18,558 nt of DNA from Candidatus Aminicenantota bacterium (GTDB taxonomy: Bacteria > Acidobacteriota > Aminicenantia > Aminicenantales > Aminicenantaceae). The stretch is from assembly GCA_023135995.1 (NCBI GenBank), contig JAGLRY010000100.1:1-18558 (forward strand), in the 5' to 3' direction. Shown here in pieces: positions 1 through 7,516 of this stretch; the first letter of the stretch is position 1; each line of letters begins with the position of its first letter. The position numbers were made by a program, and so were the translations under genes. The notes below the pieces were generated by a model that did no database searches, was not told the DNA's origin, and saw only the letters and a list, made by a program, of their open reading frames with translations.

Positions 1-882
1 CTTGAAGATCACGATGCCATGGATTATTCGATCATCGTGGTGGCTTCGGCCAGCGATCCCTCCCCGCTCCAGTATTTGGCACCCTACAGCGGGTGTGCTA
101 TAGGCGAATATTTTAGAGATAACGGGCGGCATGTTTTGCTTGTCTATGACGACCTGTCCAAGCATGCCGCTGCATACAGGGAGATATCGCTCCTCTTGCG
201 CCGCCCCCCCGGGCGTGAGGCGTATCCCGGGGATGTGTTCTATCTCCATTCTAGGCTCCTGGAGAGAGCGGCCAAGCTCGATGAAAAGAACGGTGGGGGT
301 TCACTCACGGCCTTGCCGATCATTGAAACCCAGGCTGGCGATGTCTCTGGGTATATCCCGACAAACGTGATATCCATCACCGATGGCCAGATCTACCTCG
401 AACCCGAATTGTTCAATGCCGGCATCAGGCCTGCCATCAATGTGGGAATATCCGTCTCCAGGGTTGGTGGAAACGCACAGATCAAGGCGATGAAACAGGT
501 GGCGGGCAAACTGCGTCTGGACCTGGCGCAGTACAGAGAGCTTGTCACTTTTGCTCAATTCGGCACCGAATTGGATAAGGCGAGTCAAGCGCAGCTCAAT
601 CGAGGAGAACGGCTGACAGAGATCCTGAAGCAGGATCAGTATGTGCCTCTGGATGTTATCAAACAGATCTTGATCATTTTTGCGGGAAACAGAGGTTATC
701 TTGATGAATTCGACGTGTCCCAGATCAATCAGTATGAGATCGCACTTTACGCTCATTTTAGTGAGAATCATCCTGATCTGTTACGAAAGATCGGAGAGAC
801 AAAGGCCATCGATGCAGACGCTGACGAGGCCCTCAGTTCAGCCTTCGAGGAATTTAACAAGACGTTCAGGAAAGAAGGATAA
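1..882 (+). CDS. atpA: F1-ATPase alpha subunit, C-terminal part (5' end outside window)
   Basis: This is the alpha subunit of the F1 sector of F-type ATP synthase, the regulatory nucleotide-binding subunit that alternates with beta in the alpha3beta3 ring on the cytoplasmic side of the membrane. The frame is open from base 1, so the first Met at 19 is internal. The visible part starts just after the Walker A region and carries the family blocks QYLAPYSGCAIGEYFRDNG, the Walker B-like HVLLVYDDLSKHA, the ETQAGDVSGYIPTNVISITDG segment and the GISVSRVGGNAQ arginine-finger region. The C-terminal helical bundle (FAQFGTELDKASQAQLNRG onward) is complete. The stop is directly abutted by the atpG start, so translation is probably coupled. 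Identity is secure; only the N-terminal barrel and P-loop are missing because of the window edge. Confidence 0.97.
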   Translation, partial: LEDHDAMDYSIIVVASASDPSPLQYLAPYSGCAIGEYFRDNGRHVLLVYDDLSKHAAAYREISLLLRRPPGREAYPGDVFYLHSRLLERAAKLDEKNGGGSLTALPIIETQAGDVSGYIPTNVISITDGQIYLEPELFNAGIRPAINVGISVSRVGGNAQIKAMKQVAGKLRLDLAQYRELVTFAQFGTELDKASQAQLNRGERLTEILKQDQYVPLDVIKQILIIFAGNRGYLDEFDVSQINQYEIALYAHFSENHPDLLRKIGETKAIDADADEALSSAFEEFNKTFRKEG

Positions 883-1776
883 ATGCCCGCACTTATAGAC
901 CTTCGCAAGCGCATCAAGAGCGTGCGCAACACACAACAGATCACACAGGCTATGAAGACTGTGTCCACAGTCAAGTACCAGAAGGCTCAACGGATAGTCT
1001 TGGAGTCGAGACCCAAATGGCACGATTCTCCGGAGCTCGTTTCAGAGGCTGTTTTTTGGGCTCCCCGTTTTCTTCATCCTTTGCTCGCAAAAAGGGAAGA
1101 AAAGAAAGTCGTGGGGCTTGTCTTCACCTCGGACAAGGGGCTTGCCGGTGCCTTTAATGCCAATCTTTTGGAACGGGCATCTGCCTTCTTTACGGAGAAG
1201 GCAGAAATCTCTGATGTCCGTCTTATACTCATCGGGAAAAAGGCTGTCATGTTTTTTAAGAAGACCGAGTTTCCTGTATTGCGATCTTACTTCGGGCAAG
1301 TCCATAAATTCACGGCCGAGGATTGCCATAAGCTGGCACAGTTCCTCATGGAGCTCTATGTGTTGAACAAGACCGATGCTGTTTATGTGGCCTACAATGA
1401 ATTCAAATCCATCCTAGCTCCCCGTGTGGTCATAAAGAAGCTAATGCCTGTTGAGTTTTCCGGTGGTGTGGAAAAGACAGAAGGTGCGGGTGAGAAAACG
1501 TGGCCGGCAGGCCAGAGGCCCGACTGGGAACCGGGAGCGCTCCCGCTGATCCATTCCCTCCTCCCTCACCATGTGGAAAATCAAATGGTCCATTTTTTCT
1601 TCGAATCATCAGCCGCTGAACACGCCGCAAGAATGATGGCCATGGATAACGCTACTAAGAATGCGGAGGAATTGATAGATGACCTCACGCTGGTTTTAAA
1701 TAAAACGAGGCAGGCTTCGATCACAAAAGAGCTTTTGGAGATCATGTCTGCTGTGGAAGCCTTGGCGAAAAAATAG
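883..1776 (+). CDS. atpG: F1-ATPase gamma subunit
   Basis: This is the central rotor shaft of F1, coupling c-ring rotation to catalysis in the alpha3beta3 head. The 297-residue product has the usual length. The N-terminal helix (RKRIKSVRNTQQITQAMKTVSTVK, residues 8-31) and the C-terminal helix (from about 235, with AEHAARMMAMDNATKNAEELI and the TRQASITKELLEIMSAVEAL end) are the two conserved coiled-coil halves. The Rossmann-like middle contains the TSDKGLAGAFNANL motif near residue 83. The ATG follows the atpA stop with no gap. Its Shine-Dalgarno (AGAAGGA, 873-879) lies inside the atpA end. The segment around residues 195-222 (GGVEKTEGAGEKTWPAGQRP) is a polar loop that looks lineage-specific. 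Confidence 0.97.
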   Translation: MPALIDLRKRIKSVRNTQQITQAMKTVSTVKYQKAQRIVLESRPKWHDSPELVSEAVFWAPRFLHPLLAKREEKKVVGLVFTSDKGLAGAFNANLLERASAFFTEKAEISDVRLILIGKKAVMFFKKTEFPVLRSYFGQVHKFTAEDCHKLAQFLMELYVLNKTDAVYVAYNEFKSILAPRVVIKKLMPVEFSGGVEKTEGAGEKTWPAGQRPDWEPGALPLIHSLLPHHVENQMVHFFFESSAAEHAARMMAMDNATKNAEELIDDLTLVLNKTRQASITKELLEIMSAVEALAKK

Positions 1777-1782
1777 GTCGTG

Positions 1783-1788
1783 AAGGAG
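1783..1788 (+). promoter_or_regulatory. Shine-Dalgarno deciding the atpD start
   Basis: AAGGAG stands six bases upstream of ATG 1795. The alternative GTG at 1780 would overlap this site and has no comparable ribosome-binding sequence just before it, so the shorter protein (MSDTKAKAEK...) is the likelier product. Confidence 0.75.
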
Positions 1789-1794
1789 AAGAGG

Positions 1795-3381
1795 ATGTCT
1801 GACACAAAGGCTAAAGCAGAGAAAAACGGAAAGCCTGGCTCTGAGCTGAAAGCGAAAGCTGAGACCAAACAAAAAAAGAAGGAGTCCTGTAAAGAAGGCC
1901 GTGTCGTTCAAGTCATCGGCCCAGTGGTCGATGTCTCGTTCAAGGATGCTGAACTTCCCGAGATCTATAATGCTATTCGGATCACGAGCGAAGGATTCGA
2001 CAGACACTCTCCCCACGCTATGGATGACACAAAAAAGAAGTCCGGCATTCGGGCGGACGAAGACGTTGCGGGCGATTCAGAAGCTTCCATACCTGTGGAT
2101 ATCATCGTGGAAGTGGAGCAACACATCGGTGAGGATAAGGTTCGGTGTGTGTCCATGCATCCGACGGATGGTTTGGCCAGAGGAATGAAAGCCATCGACC
2201 TGGACGGTCCCATCCAGGTTCCTGTGGGCGAGGCGACTTTGGGACGAGTGATGAATGTCATCGGAGAACCGGTGGATTATCTGGGCCCTATCGATGCCCC
2301 GGTCAAGTATTCCATCCATAGGCCGCCGCCATCCTTGGAAGAGCAGAGCACCAAACTCGAGATGTTCGAAACAGGGATCAAAGTCATCGACCTCATCCAG
2401 CCCTTTCTTAAGGGAGGGAAGATCGGCCTGTTCGGAGGAGCCGGAGTGGGCAAGACGGTCATCATCATGGAGTTGATCAACAACGTCGCTCAAGAACATG
2501 GAGGGTACTCTGTTTTCGCCGGAGTGGGGGAACGGACACGTGAAGGCAACGACCTGTGGTTGGAGATGAAGGAGTCCGGTGTCATCGACAAGACATCCCT
2601 CATCTTCGGTCAGATGACAGAGCCCCCCGGAGCGCGTCTCCGTGTCGGTTTGGCTGCCCTTTCTGTTGCGGAATATTTCAGAGATGAAATGAATCAGGAT
2701 ATTCTGCTTTTTATCGACAACATATTTCGGTTCGTCCAGGCCGGTGCAGAAGTCTCGGCGCTTTTGGGCCGGATGCCCTCAGCTGTGGGCTACCAGCCAA
2801 ACCTGGCGACGGAATTGGGAGAGTTGGAAGAAAGGATCACCTCGACCCGAAAGGGATCGATCACCTCTGTTCAGGCCATTTATGTGCCGGCAGACGATTT
2901 TACGGACCCGGCGCCGGCGACAACATTTGCCCATCTGGATGCGACGACCAATCTGTCCCGAGCTCTCACGGAAATTGGGATCTATCCTGCGGTCGACCCT
3001 CTCGCGTCCTACTCGCGTATTCTCGATCCTCGGGTTATCGGGGAGGAACACTATTCGGTCGCCCGTGAGGTCAAGGAGATTTTGCAGAGGTATAAGGATC
3101 TTCAGGACATCATCGCCATTCTCGGCATGGAAGAGCTGTCCGAAGAGGACAAAGTTATCGTTTCCCGTGCGCGAAAAATCCAGAGGTTCTTCTCACAACC
3201 CTTTAATGTAGCGGAGGAATTTACCGGAAGGTCTGGCAAGTATGTCCCTGTCCAAGAGACGGTCAGAGGATTTAAGGAGATTTGTGAGGGACAGCATGAC
3301 GATAAGCCCGAGCAGGCGTTCTACATGGTCGGTGGGATCGATGACGTGACCCAAAGGGCGGAGGAGTTGAGAGCCGTATGA
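1795..3381 (+). CDS. atpD: F1-ATPase beta subunit with Lys-rich N-terminal extension and crown insertion
   Basis: This is the catalytic subunit of ATP synthase. The ATG at 1795 is preferred over the in-frame GTG at 1780 because an AAGGAG Shine-Dalgarno (1783-1788) sits six bases before the ATG. The product is 528 residues, against about 460-480 for most bacterial homologues. Excess length comes from two places. One is a Lys/Glu/Ala-rich tail of about 34 residues before the canonical start (GRVVQVIGPVVDV at about 35). The other is a charged insertion at about residues 64-102, in the N-terminal beta-barrel before VEVEQHIGEDKVRCVSM. The catalytic core is intact: Walker A GGAGVGKT (214-221), GERTREGNDLW, Walker B LLFIDNIFRF, the SALLGRMPSAVGYQP loop and ADDFTDPAPATTFAHLDATT. 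The stop overlaps the atpC start as ATGA. Confidence 0.97.
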   Translation: MSDTKAKAEKNGKPGSELKAKAETKQKKKESCKEGRVVQVIGPVVDVSFKDAELPEIYNAIRITSEGFDRHSPHAMDDTKKKSGIRADEDVAGDSEASIPVDIIVEVEQHIGEDKVRCVSMHPTDGLARGMKAIDLDGPIQVPVGEATLGRVMNVIGEPVDYLGPIDAPVKYSIHRPPPSLEEQSTKLEMFETGIKVIDLIQPFLKGGKIGLFGGAGVGKTVIIMELINNVAQEHGGYSVFAGVGERTREGNDLWLEMKESGVIDKTSLIFGQMTEPPGARLRVGLAALSVAEYFRDEMNQDILLFIDNIFRFVQAGAEVSALLGRMPSAVGYQPNLATELGELEERITSTRKGSITSVQAIYVPADDFTDPAPATTFAHLDATTNLSRALTEIGIYPAVDPLASYSRILDPRVIGEEHYSVAREVKEILQRYKDLQDIIAILGMEELSEEDKVIVSRARKIQRFFSQPFNVAEEFTGRSGKYVPVQETVRGFKEICEGQHDDKPEQAFYMVGGIDDVTQRAEELRAV

Positions 3382-3656
3382 GCGAAGGCTTGCCTTTATC
3401 TCTCAAACTTCGTGTGATTACATCACGTGAAGTTCTCGTTGATGAACAGGTCAAAGAGGTCTCCATCCCGAGTCTTGAGGGATATTTGGGCATTCTTCCT
3501 GGACACCGGAGCCTCCTTGTCGCTCTGGGGAAAGGGGTGATCGAATATCGTAACTCCCAGTCCAAAAAGCACGTTGCAGTGAAAGGAGGATATGCGAGGG
3601 TCCATCCCGAGAGCGTTCTTGTCTTTACCGATTCGGATGAAGATGAACTTAGATGA
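3378..3656 (+). CDS. atpC: F1-ATPase epsilon subunit, short form lacking the C-terminal helical domain
   Basis: Epsilon is part of the rotor at the foot of gamma. The 92-residue product is essentially the N-terminal beta-sandwich alone: LKLRVITSREVLVDEQVKEVSIPSLEGYLGILPGHRSLLVAL followed by the GKGVIEYR and KKHVAVKGGYARV strands. Long epsilons (about 130-140 residues) carry a C-terminal pair of helices that inserts into F1 and inhibits ATP hydrolysis. Here the chain ends at DSDEDELR, before that domain would begin. The start overlaps the atpD stop (ATGA), indicating translational coupling. No frameshifted C-terminal domain is visible downstream, because the next frame is a methyltransferase. 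Short epsilons are known in other lineages, so this is probably natural rather than a truncation. Confidence 0.95.
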   Translation: MSEGLPLSLKLRVITSREVLVDEQVKEVSIPSLEGYLGILPGHRSLLVALGKGVIEYRNSQSKKHVAVKGGYARVHPESVLVFTDSDEDELR

Positions 3657-4395
3657 TCAGCTAAAGGGTGAAGACGAGACTCTCGACACCTTCTACCACG
3701 GGCGCATTCGTGTCTTTCAGAAAAAGAAAGGATATCGTTTTTCCATCGATGCCCCCCTCCTGGCTGACTTCGTACGAACAAAGGAAACGGACCAAATACT
3801 AGAGCTGGGAACAGGAAACGGGATTTTATCGCTTCTCCTGAGCATCAAGCCATTTGCGCACCTGACTGCTCTTGAGATCCAAGCTTCGCTGGCGGACCTG
3901 GCCCAACGCAATGTCCGGCTCAACAACTGTGAAGACCGCATCAAAGTTGTCAGGACCGATCTTCGCTTTTTCTCTGTGGGGAAAAAATATGATGTTGTGT
4001 TTTCCAATCCCCCTTACATCAAGCAAAAAGCGGGACATTTGAGCCCATCGGGAGAAAGGTCAGTGGCAAAACACGAGTTAAAATGCACCATTTTTGATAT
4101 AATACAGAGAACTGAAGAATCTTTAAAGATGCAGGGAGTGGCATATTTTGTATACCCTGCAATCCGGAAAGAGGATTTTATGCGAGCGATACATGATACG
4201 CGATTAAAGGTCAGGAACATCCGCTATGTATTTCCTTATAGAGATAGCGAACCCAATTTCTTTCTGGTGAGTTGCGACTTCTCTACTCGAGAGGTCCAAC
4301 TACTGCGCCCACTCGTCCTCTATGAGCGGGAGGGGGAGTACACAAAGGAAACGCAGGACATATTTTCGGGGAGGATCCATGATCCGACTGATTAA
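3643..4395 (+). CDS. trmN6: TrmN6-like tRNA1(Val) adenine-37 N6-methyltransferase
   Basis: A class I SAM-dependent methyltransferase of the TrmN6/YfiC (COG4123) type, predicted to methylate N6 of adenosine 37 in tRNA(Val). From the ATG at 3643 it is 250 residues. The opening segment DETLDTFYHGRIRVFQKKKGYRFSIDA is typical of the family. SAM motif I is LELGTGNGILSLLLS (about 53-67), and the catalytic N6-adenine motif is NPPY (122-125, in VVFSNPPYIKQ). An in-frame ATG at 3637 is the alternative start. Either start overlaps the end of atpC, and neither has a strong Shine-Dalgarno, which suggests coupling to atpC. The stop lies 17 bases inside the next gene. tRNA specificity is inferred from the family; another N6-adenine substrate cannot be excluded. 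Confidence 0.85.
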   Translation: MNLDDQLKGEDETLDTFYHGRIRVFQKKKGYRFSIDAPLLADFVRTKETDQILELGTGNGILSLLLSIKPFAHLTALEIQASLADLAQRNVRLNNCEDRIKVVRTDLRFFSVGKKYDVVFSNPPYIKQKAGHLSPSGERSVAKHELKCTIFDIIQRTEESLKMQGVAYFVYPAIRKEDFMRAIHDTRLKVRNIRYVFPYRDSEPNFFLVSCDFSTREVQLLRPLVLYEREGEYTKETQDIFSGRIHDPTD

Positions 4396-5200
4396 GAACC
4401 TGGTGGACTTGTACAAGTACAGAATCTTGATTCAAAACCTCGTCAGCCGTGAATTGAAGGCGCGCTATCGTGGTACGGTGTTAGGATTTTTCTGGTCTTT
4501 TTTCAATCCACTCCTGTTGTTGACCGTGTACACCGTTGTTTTTGGTTTTATCATCATGCCGAGAGACCCCGCTTTCGAGGGCTCTCCCTGGATGTACGCT
4601 CTCTTCCTCTTCTGTGGTTTGCTTCCCTGGCAAGTCTGGTTTGTCGCTTCATCCCTTGAATCGGCAAACGTCCTGATTATTCAGGGGAATCTGATAAAAA
4701 AGATCCTGTTCCCTGTGGAGATCCTTCCTGTTGTGGTGGTGACGAGCAATTTTATTCATTTTCTCTTCGGCCTGCCTATCCTGCTGATTTTTGTCCCGAT
4801 CCTGGGCGGACACTATACGCCCTATCTCCTCTTTTTGCCCGTGGTCATTTTGGTCCAGTTCGTGTTCACACTGGGATTCAGTTTTCTCGTCTCCTCGTTA
4901 ACGGTGCATTTTAGAGATATTAAGGATATCCTGGCGAATTTATTGACCTTTTGGTTTTTTGCGACTCCCATCATCTACCCGATGACCTTTAGTACGGTCC
5001 AGAAATCATCCCTCCTTAAAAATCTCCTGAACCTGAATCCCATGACGCATATCATGCAGGGGTATCAGTCCTGTGTCTTTTATGGAGAACTCATCCACTG
5101 GAAGCGGTTGGGTGTCACCTTTATCGTGTCTCTCGTCTTGCTGCTCGTCGGGTACTCTATTTTTGACAGGCTGCGGGATTCTTTTCCGGAGGAGGTGTAG
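4379..5200 (+). CDS. wzm: ABC-2 type polysaccharide export permease (Wzm-like)
   Basis: Inner-membrane permease of an ABC exporter for O-antigen or a related surface polysaccharide. The product is 273 residues, normal for Wzm/TagG/KpsM-type ABC-2 permeases. Near the N-terminus it has the family signature segment LVSRELKARYRGTVLGFFWS (21-40), followed by about six hydrophobic helices: roughly 40-60, 73-92, 117-137, 142-173, 184-205 and 235-256. The ATG at 4379 follows a GGGGAGG ribosome-binding site by a few bases and overlaps the trmN6 end. A longer in-frame start at 4322 would add a poorly conserved arginine-rich segment and is disfavoured. The wzt ATPase follows immediately, confirming the transporter pair. 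No glycosyltransferases are in this window, so the exported glycan cannot be named. Confidence 0.93.
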   Translation: MIRLIKNLVDLYKYRILIQNLVSRELKARYRGTVLGFFWSFFNPLLLLTVYTVVFGFIIMPRDPAFEGSPWMYALFLFCGLLPWQVWFVASSLESANVLIIQGNLIKKILFPVEILPVVVVTSNFIHFLFGLPILLIFVPILGGHYTPYLLFLPVVILVQFVFTLGFSFLVSSLTVHFRDIKDILANLLTFWFFATPIIYPMTFSTVQKSSLLKNLLNLNPMTHIMQGYQSCVFYGELIHWKRLGVTFIVSLVLLLVGYSIFDRLRDSFPEEV

Positions 5201-6481
5201 GTGGTTGCCATAAATGTGGATCAAGTCACGCGCATATACCAGAAGTACTCCGCCCAGCACCGCTTCAAAACCTTCAAGAGTGCGATCGTCAAGGGAGACT
5301 TTTTCAAGTCGTTAAGGCCCGATGAGCTGGTCGCAGCATTGGACAATGTCAGTTTTAAAGTCGAGAAAGGAACCACATTCGGCGTCATCGGTGAGAATGG
5401 ATCGGGAAAAAGCACTCTGCTCAAAGTGATCACCGGGATCGCCAAACCCACATCCGGCTCTGTGAGAGTGGATGGAAAGATCTCTGCGCTCATCGAACTT
5501 GGGGCGGGTTTTCATCCTGAGATCTCAGGCCGAGAAAACGTCTTCATAAACGGCATCATGCTGGGTCTTTCCAAAAAAGAGATTACGGAAAAATTCGATG
5601 ACATCATCCGGTTTGCAGAACTTGAGGAGTTTATAGATGCCCCGGTCAAAACCTATTCGTCGGGAATGCACATGCGCCTCGGGTTTTCCATCGCCATAAA
5701 CGTGAATCCTGATATTTTGCTCATCGATGAGGTTCTGGCCGTCGGGGATGCCTCTTTTGTGCCCAAATGTTTGGATCGGATCGATGATTTCCGGCGGAGG
5801 AAGAAGACCATCCTTTTTGTCAGTCATGACTTATCCACTGTGGAAAAGATCTGTGATCGTGTCATTTGGTTAAAGCACGGCAAGATCCAGACAATGGGAG
5901 AGCCCAAACGGGTCGTCGATGCCTATCTCCAAGATGTTGCAGAGAAACAGGAAGAAGATTTTGAGAGACGCCAGCAAGAGGTGGAAGCCGAAGAGAGATT
6001 TGAGGAGGAACGCAGGGAAAATCGTTGGGGAAAACGGGAGATCGAGATCAAAAAAGTCAGGCTGAAAGGTTTGGATGGAACAGAAAAACACGTCTATTCC
6101 CCGGATGAGGGGATGGTCATCGAAATGGATGTTTTAGCGTATTCCCAAATCAAGGATTTTGTTTTTGGCATCGGGATATATAATCCGAAGGGCATCTGCT
6201 GCTATGGGACGAACACTCAACTGGAAGAGTTCACGGCACAGTCTGTCGAGGGTAAAGGACAGGTCGTCTGTCAGATTGAAAAACTTAGCCTCATCAATGG
6301 AACCTACTATCTGGATGTGGCGATTCACAAGAAGGATGGCTATCCCTATGATTATCACCGCAACCTGTATTCGTTCTTGATCTCCTCCACCAAAAAAGAT
6401 ATGGGCATCCTGCGTCCGAAACATTCCTGGAAGTTTTCCTCCGGAATTAAGATCAAGGCCCCTTCAACAGAGGCGGAGTAA
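5201..6481 (+). CDS. wzt: Polysaccharide export ABC ATPase with C-terminal carbohydrate-binding domain (Wzt-like)
   Basis: ATPase partner of the preceding permease. It starts with GTG directly after the wzm stop, with GGAGGAGG at 5189-5196 as ribosome-binding site. The 426 residues divide into three parts. The nucleotide-binding domain (1-245) has Walker A GENGSGKST (64-72), signature YSSGMHMRLGF (152-162), Walker B ILLIDEVLAVGD (172-183) and H-loop SHD (208-210). A strongly charged Glu/Arg-rich, probably helical linker follows (about 246-274). Last comes a Wzt_C-type beta-sandwich beginning NRWGKREIEIKKVRL (274-288). In O-antigen systems of the E. coli O8/O9a type this C-terminal domain recognises the modified end of the finished glycan before export. 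That role is inferred from family knowledge; substrate specificity is not readable here. Confidence 0.93.
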   Translation: MVAINVDQVTRIYQKYSAQHRFKTFKSAIVKGDFFKSLRPDELVAALDNVSFKVEKGTTFGVIGENGSGKSTLLKVITGIAKPTSGSVRVDGKISALIELGAGFHPEISGRENVFINGIMLGLSKKEITEKFDDIIRFAELEEFIDAPVKTYSSGMHMRLGFSIAINVNPDILLIDEVLAVGDASFVPKCLDRIDDFRRRKKTILFVSHDLSTVEKICDRVIWLKHGKIQTMGEPKRVVDAYLQDVAEKQEEDFERRQQEVEAEERFEEERRENRWGKREIEIKKVRLKGLDGTEKHVYSPDEGMVIEMDVLAYSQIKDFVFGIGIYNPKGICCYGTNTQLEEFTAQSVEGKGQVVCQIEKLSLINGTYYLDVAIHKKDGYPYDYHRNLYSFLISSTKKDMGILRPKHSWKFSSGIKIKAPSTEAE

Positions 6482-6524
6482 CCGATCCCAGAAAGGGGAG
6501 ATGGTGATCGGGTGTGGAAAGATG

Positions 6525-6552
6525 TTGCATTCGAGCGGGTTATTTGTATAAT
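6525..6552 (+). promoter_or_regulatory. Predicted sigma-70 promoter before the DUF2061 gene
   Basis: TTGCAT (6525-6530), a 16-base spacer and a perfect TATAAT (6547-6552). The expected start point near 6559 would leave a leader of only about a dozen bases before ATG 6571, with the ribosome-binding GGAG at 6561-6564 almost at the RNA 5' end. Confidence 0.6.
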
Positions 6553-6570
6553 GTTCGCCAGGAGTTTGTG

Positions 6571-6894
6571 ATGGCAGAGAAGAACAAGACACATGGACGG
6601 GAAGCCCATTCACGGACAGTCGCCAAAGCAATCAGTTGGCGAGTCATCGCCACTTTAACGACTATGACCGCTGTGTATATTTTTACGGGAGAGTGGTTTA
6701 TCACCATTGGTGTGGGTATTGTTGAAGTGATCGCAAAAATCACGCTTTATTATTTCCATGAGAGGGTCTGGCATAAAATTTCCTGGGGAAAAGAAAGACA
6801 TCCACTCTCAACCATTCCTGTTAAGGGGGAGATCACGCCTGAGGACATGGATAAAATCAAGGATCAGCTCCGAGACCTGGGATACCTTGACTAA
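6571..6894 (+). CDS. DUF2061 small membrane protein
   Basis: The product is 107 residues and matches the DUF2061 pattern: SRTVAKAISWRVIATLTTMTAVYIFTGE (14-41) followed by FITIGVGIVEVIAKITLYYFHERVWHKISWG (43-73). It should span the inner membrane twice (about 23-39 and 43-61) with a conserved HERVW end. A soluble tail (about 78-107, TPEDMDKIKDQLRDLGYLD) extends beyond the core domain. ATG 6571 is chosen over an upstream in-frame start at 6514 because CAGGAG lies six bases before it and the predicted promoter lies between the two. The biochemical role of DUF2061 is not known to me. In some genomes the domain is found with sulfate-activation enzymes, but no such genes are here; its neighbours are envelope-related. 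Confidence 0.88.
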   Translation: MAEKNKTHGREAHSRTVAKAISWRVIATLTTMTAVYIFTGEWFITIGVGIVEVIAKITLYYFHERVWHKISWGKERHPLSTIPVKGEITPEDMDKIKDQLRDLGYLD

Positions 6895-6974
6895 GCAAAA
6901 ACAGACCCACAGATATCGCTTGAAAATCCAGCATAGATTTAAACCGATTGAGAGTTCTAATTCTTCATTCCATA

Positions 6975-7460
6975 ATGAAAAATAAAGTCAAAGGCCTTGT
7001 TGAGTTGACGAAACTCAGAGAAAGATTTAGACGCGAGAGAAGGACAACTGTCTTTACGAATGGCTGTTTTGATATCCTTCACAGCGGCCACGTCCATCTT
7101 TTTCGACAGGCTAAGGAGTTAGGGGATATCCTCCTCGTGGCCGTTAATGACGACCCGTCTGTCAGAAGCCTGAAGGGTCCTGACAGGCCCGTTTTTCCCC
7201 TTGAGGAACGCTTGGAAGTCTTGGAAGCTGTCGAAGTGATCGATTACTTGATCTCGTTCTCCCAGCCAACTCCCCAAGAGCTCATCAAGGCTCTCCTTCC
7301 GGATGTGCTCGTTAAGGGAGGCGATTGGAAGCCTGATGAGGTCGTGGGAAAGGAAGAAGTGGAGGGAGCGGGCGGAAGGGTCATAATCATCCCCTATCTT
7401 CCCGGGAGGTCATCCTCTGAAATTCTCAAGAAAGTAAAAGACCCGCCGTCTGTTGCATGA
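6975..7460 (+). CDS. rfaE2: D-glycero-beta-D-manno-heptose 1-phosphate adenylyltransferase (RfaE2/HldE C-domain type)
   Basis: A stand-alone nucleotidyltransferase of the cytidylyltransferase-like superfamily that activates heptose-1-phosphate with ATP to give ADP-heptose precursor for LPS core. It has 161 residues, matching the separate RfaE2 form rather than the bifunctional HldE. Motifs: TVFTNGCFDILHSGHVHLF (25-43) with the HxGH nucleotide-binding signature (36-39), then VAVNDDPSVRSLKGPDRPV, ALLPDVLVKGGDW, and the closing PGRSSSEILKKV. There is no clear Shine-Dalgarno before ATG 6975. A TTG at 6948 is an alternative in-frame start adding nine residues. The last codons lie inside a hairpin that serves the opposite-strand unit. 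The partner kinase and isomerase genes are not in the window. Confidence 0.92.
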   Translation: MKNKVKGLVELTKLRERFRRERRTTVFTNGCFDILHSGHVHLFRQAKELGDILLVAVNDDPSVRSLKGPDRPVFPLEERLEVLEAVEVIDYLISFSQPTPQELIKALLPDVLVKGGDWKPDEVVGKEEVEGAGGRVIIIPYLPGRSSSEILKKVKDPPSVA

Positions 7461-7473
7461 CAGACAACGGGTC
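7431..7473 (-). terminator. Intrinsic terminator of the 20-codon gene, overlapping the rfaE2 end
   Basis: Read on the minus strand, GACCCG and GTCTGT pair with ACAGAC and CGGGTC (two 6-bp helices with a 2x2 internal loop, 6-base apical loop), followed directly by TTTTACTTT. On the plus strand the same hairpin is followed only by CCCCTTATT. It should therefore work best for leftward transcription, though it may also stop transcripts leaving rfaE2, whose stop codon lies in the hairpin. Confidence 0.7.
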
Positions 7474-7516
7474 CCCTTATTCCGTAATCAATTATGTGAG
7501 CAGTTTTGCATCTTGC

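Noticed and set aside
301..771. Long minus-strand open frame across atpA
   Set aside because: Shadow of the strongly conserved atpA frame; no start signals and no recognisable protein motifs.
4098..4103. Perfect TATAAT inside trmN6
   Set aside because: No plausible -35 at 15-19 bases upstream, and it lies inside coding sequence with no gene start soon after.
6482..6511. CCGATC/GATCGG inverted repeat after wzt as a terminator
   Set aside because: Six-base outer stem with a poorly paired interior and no T tract; may be chance.
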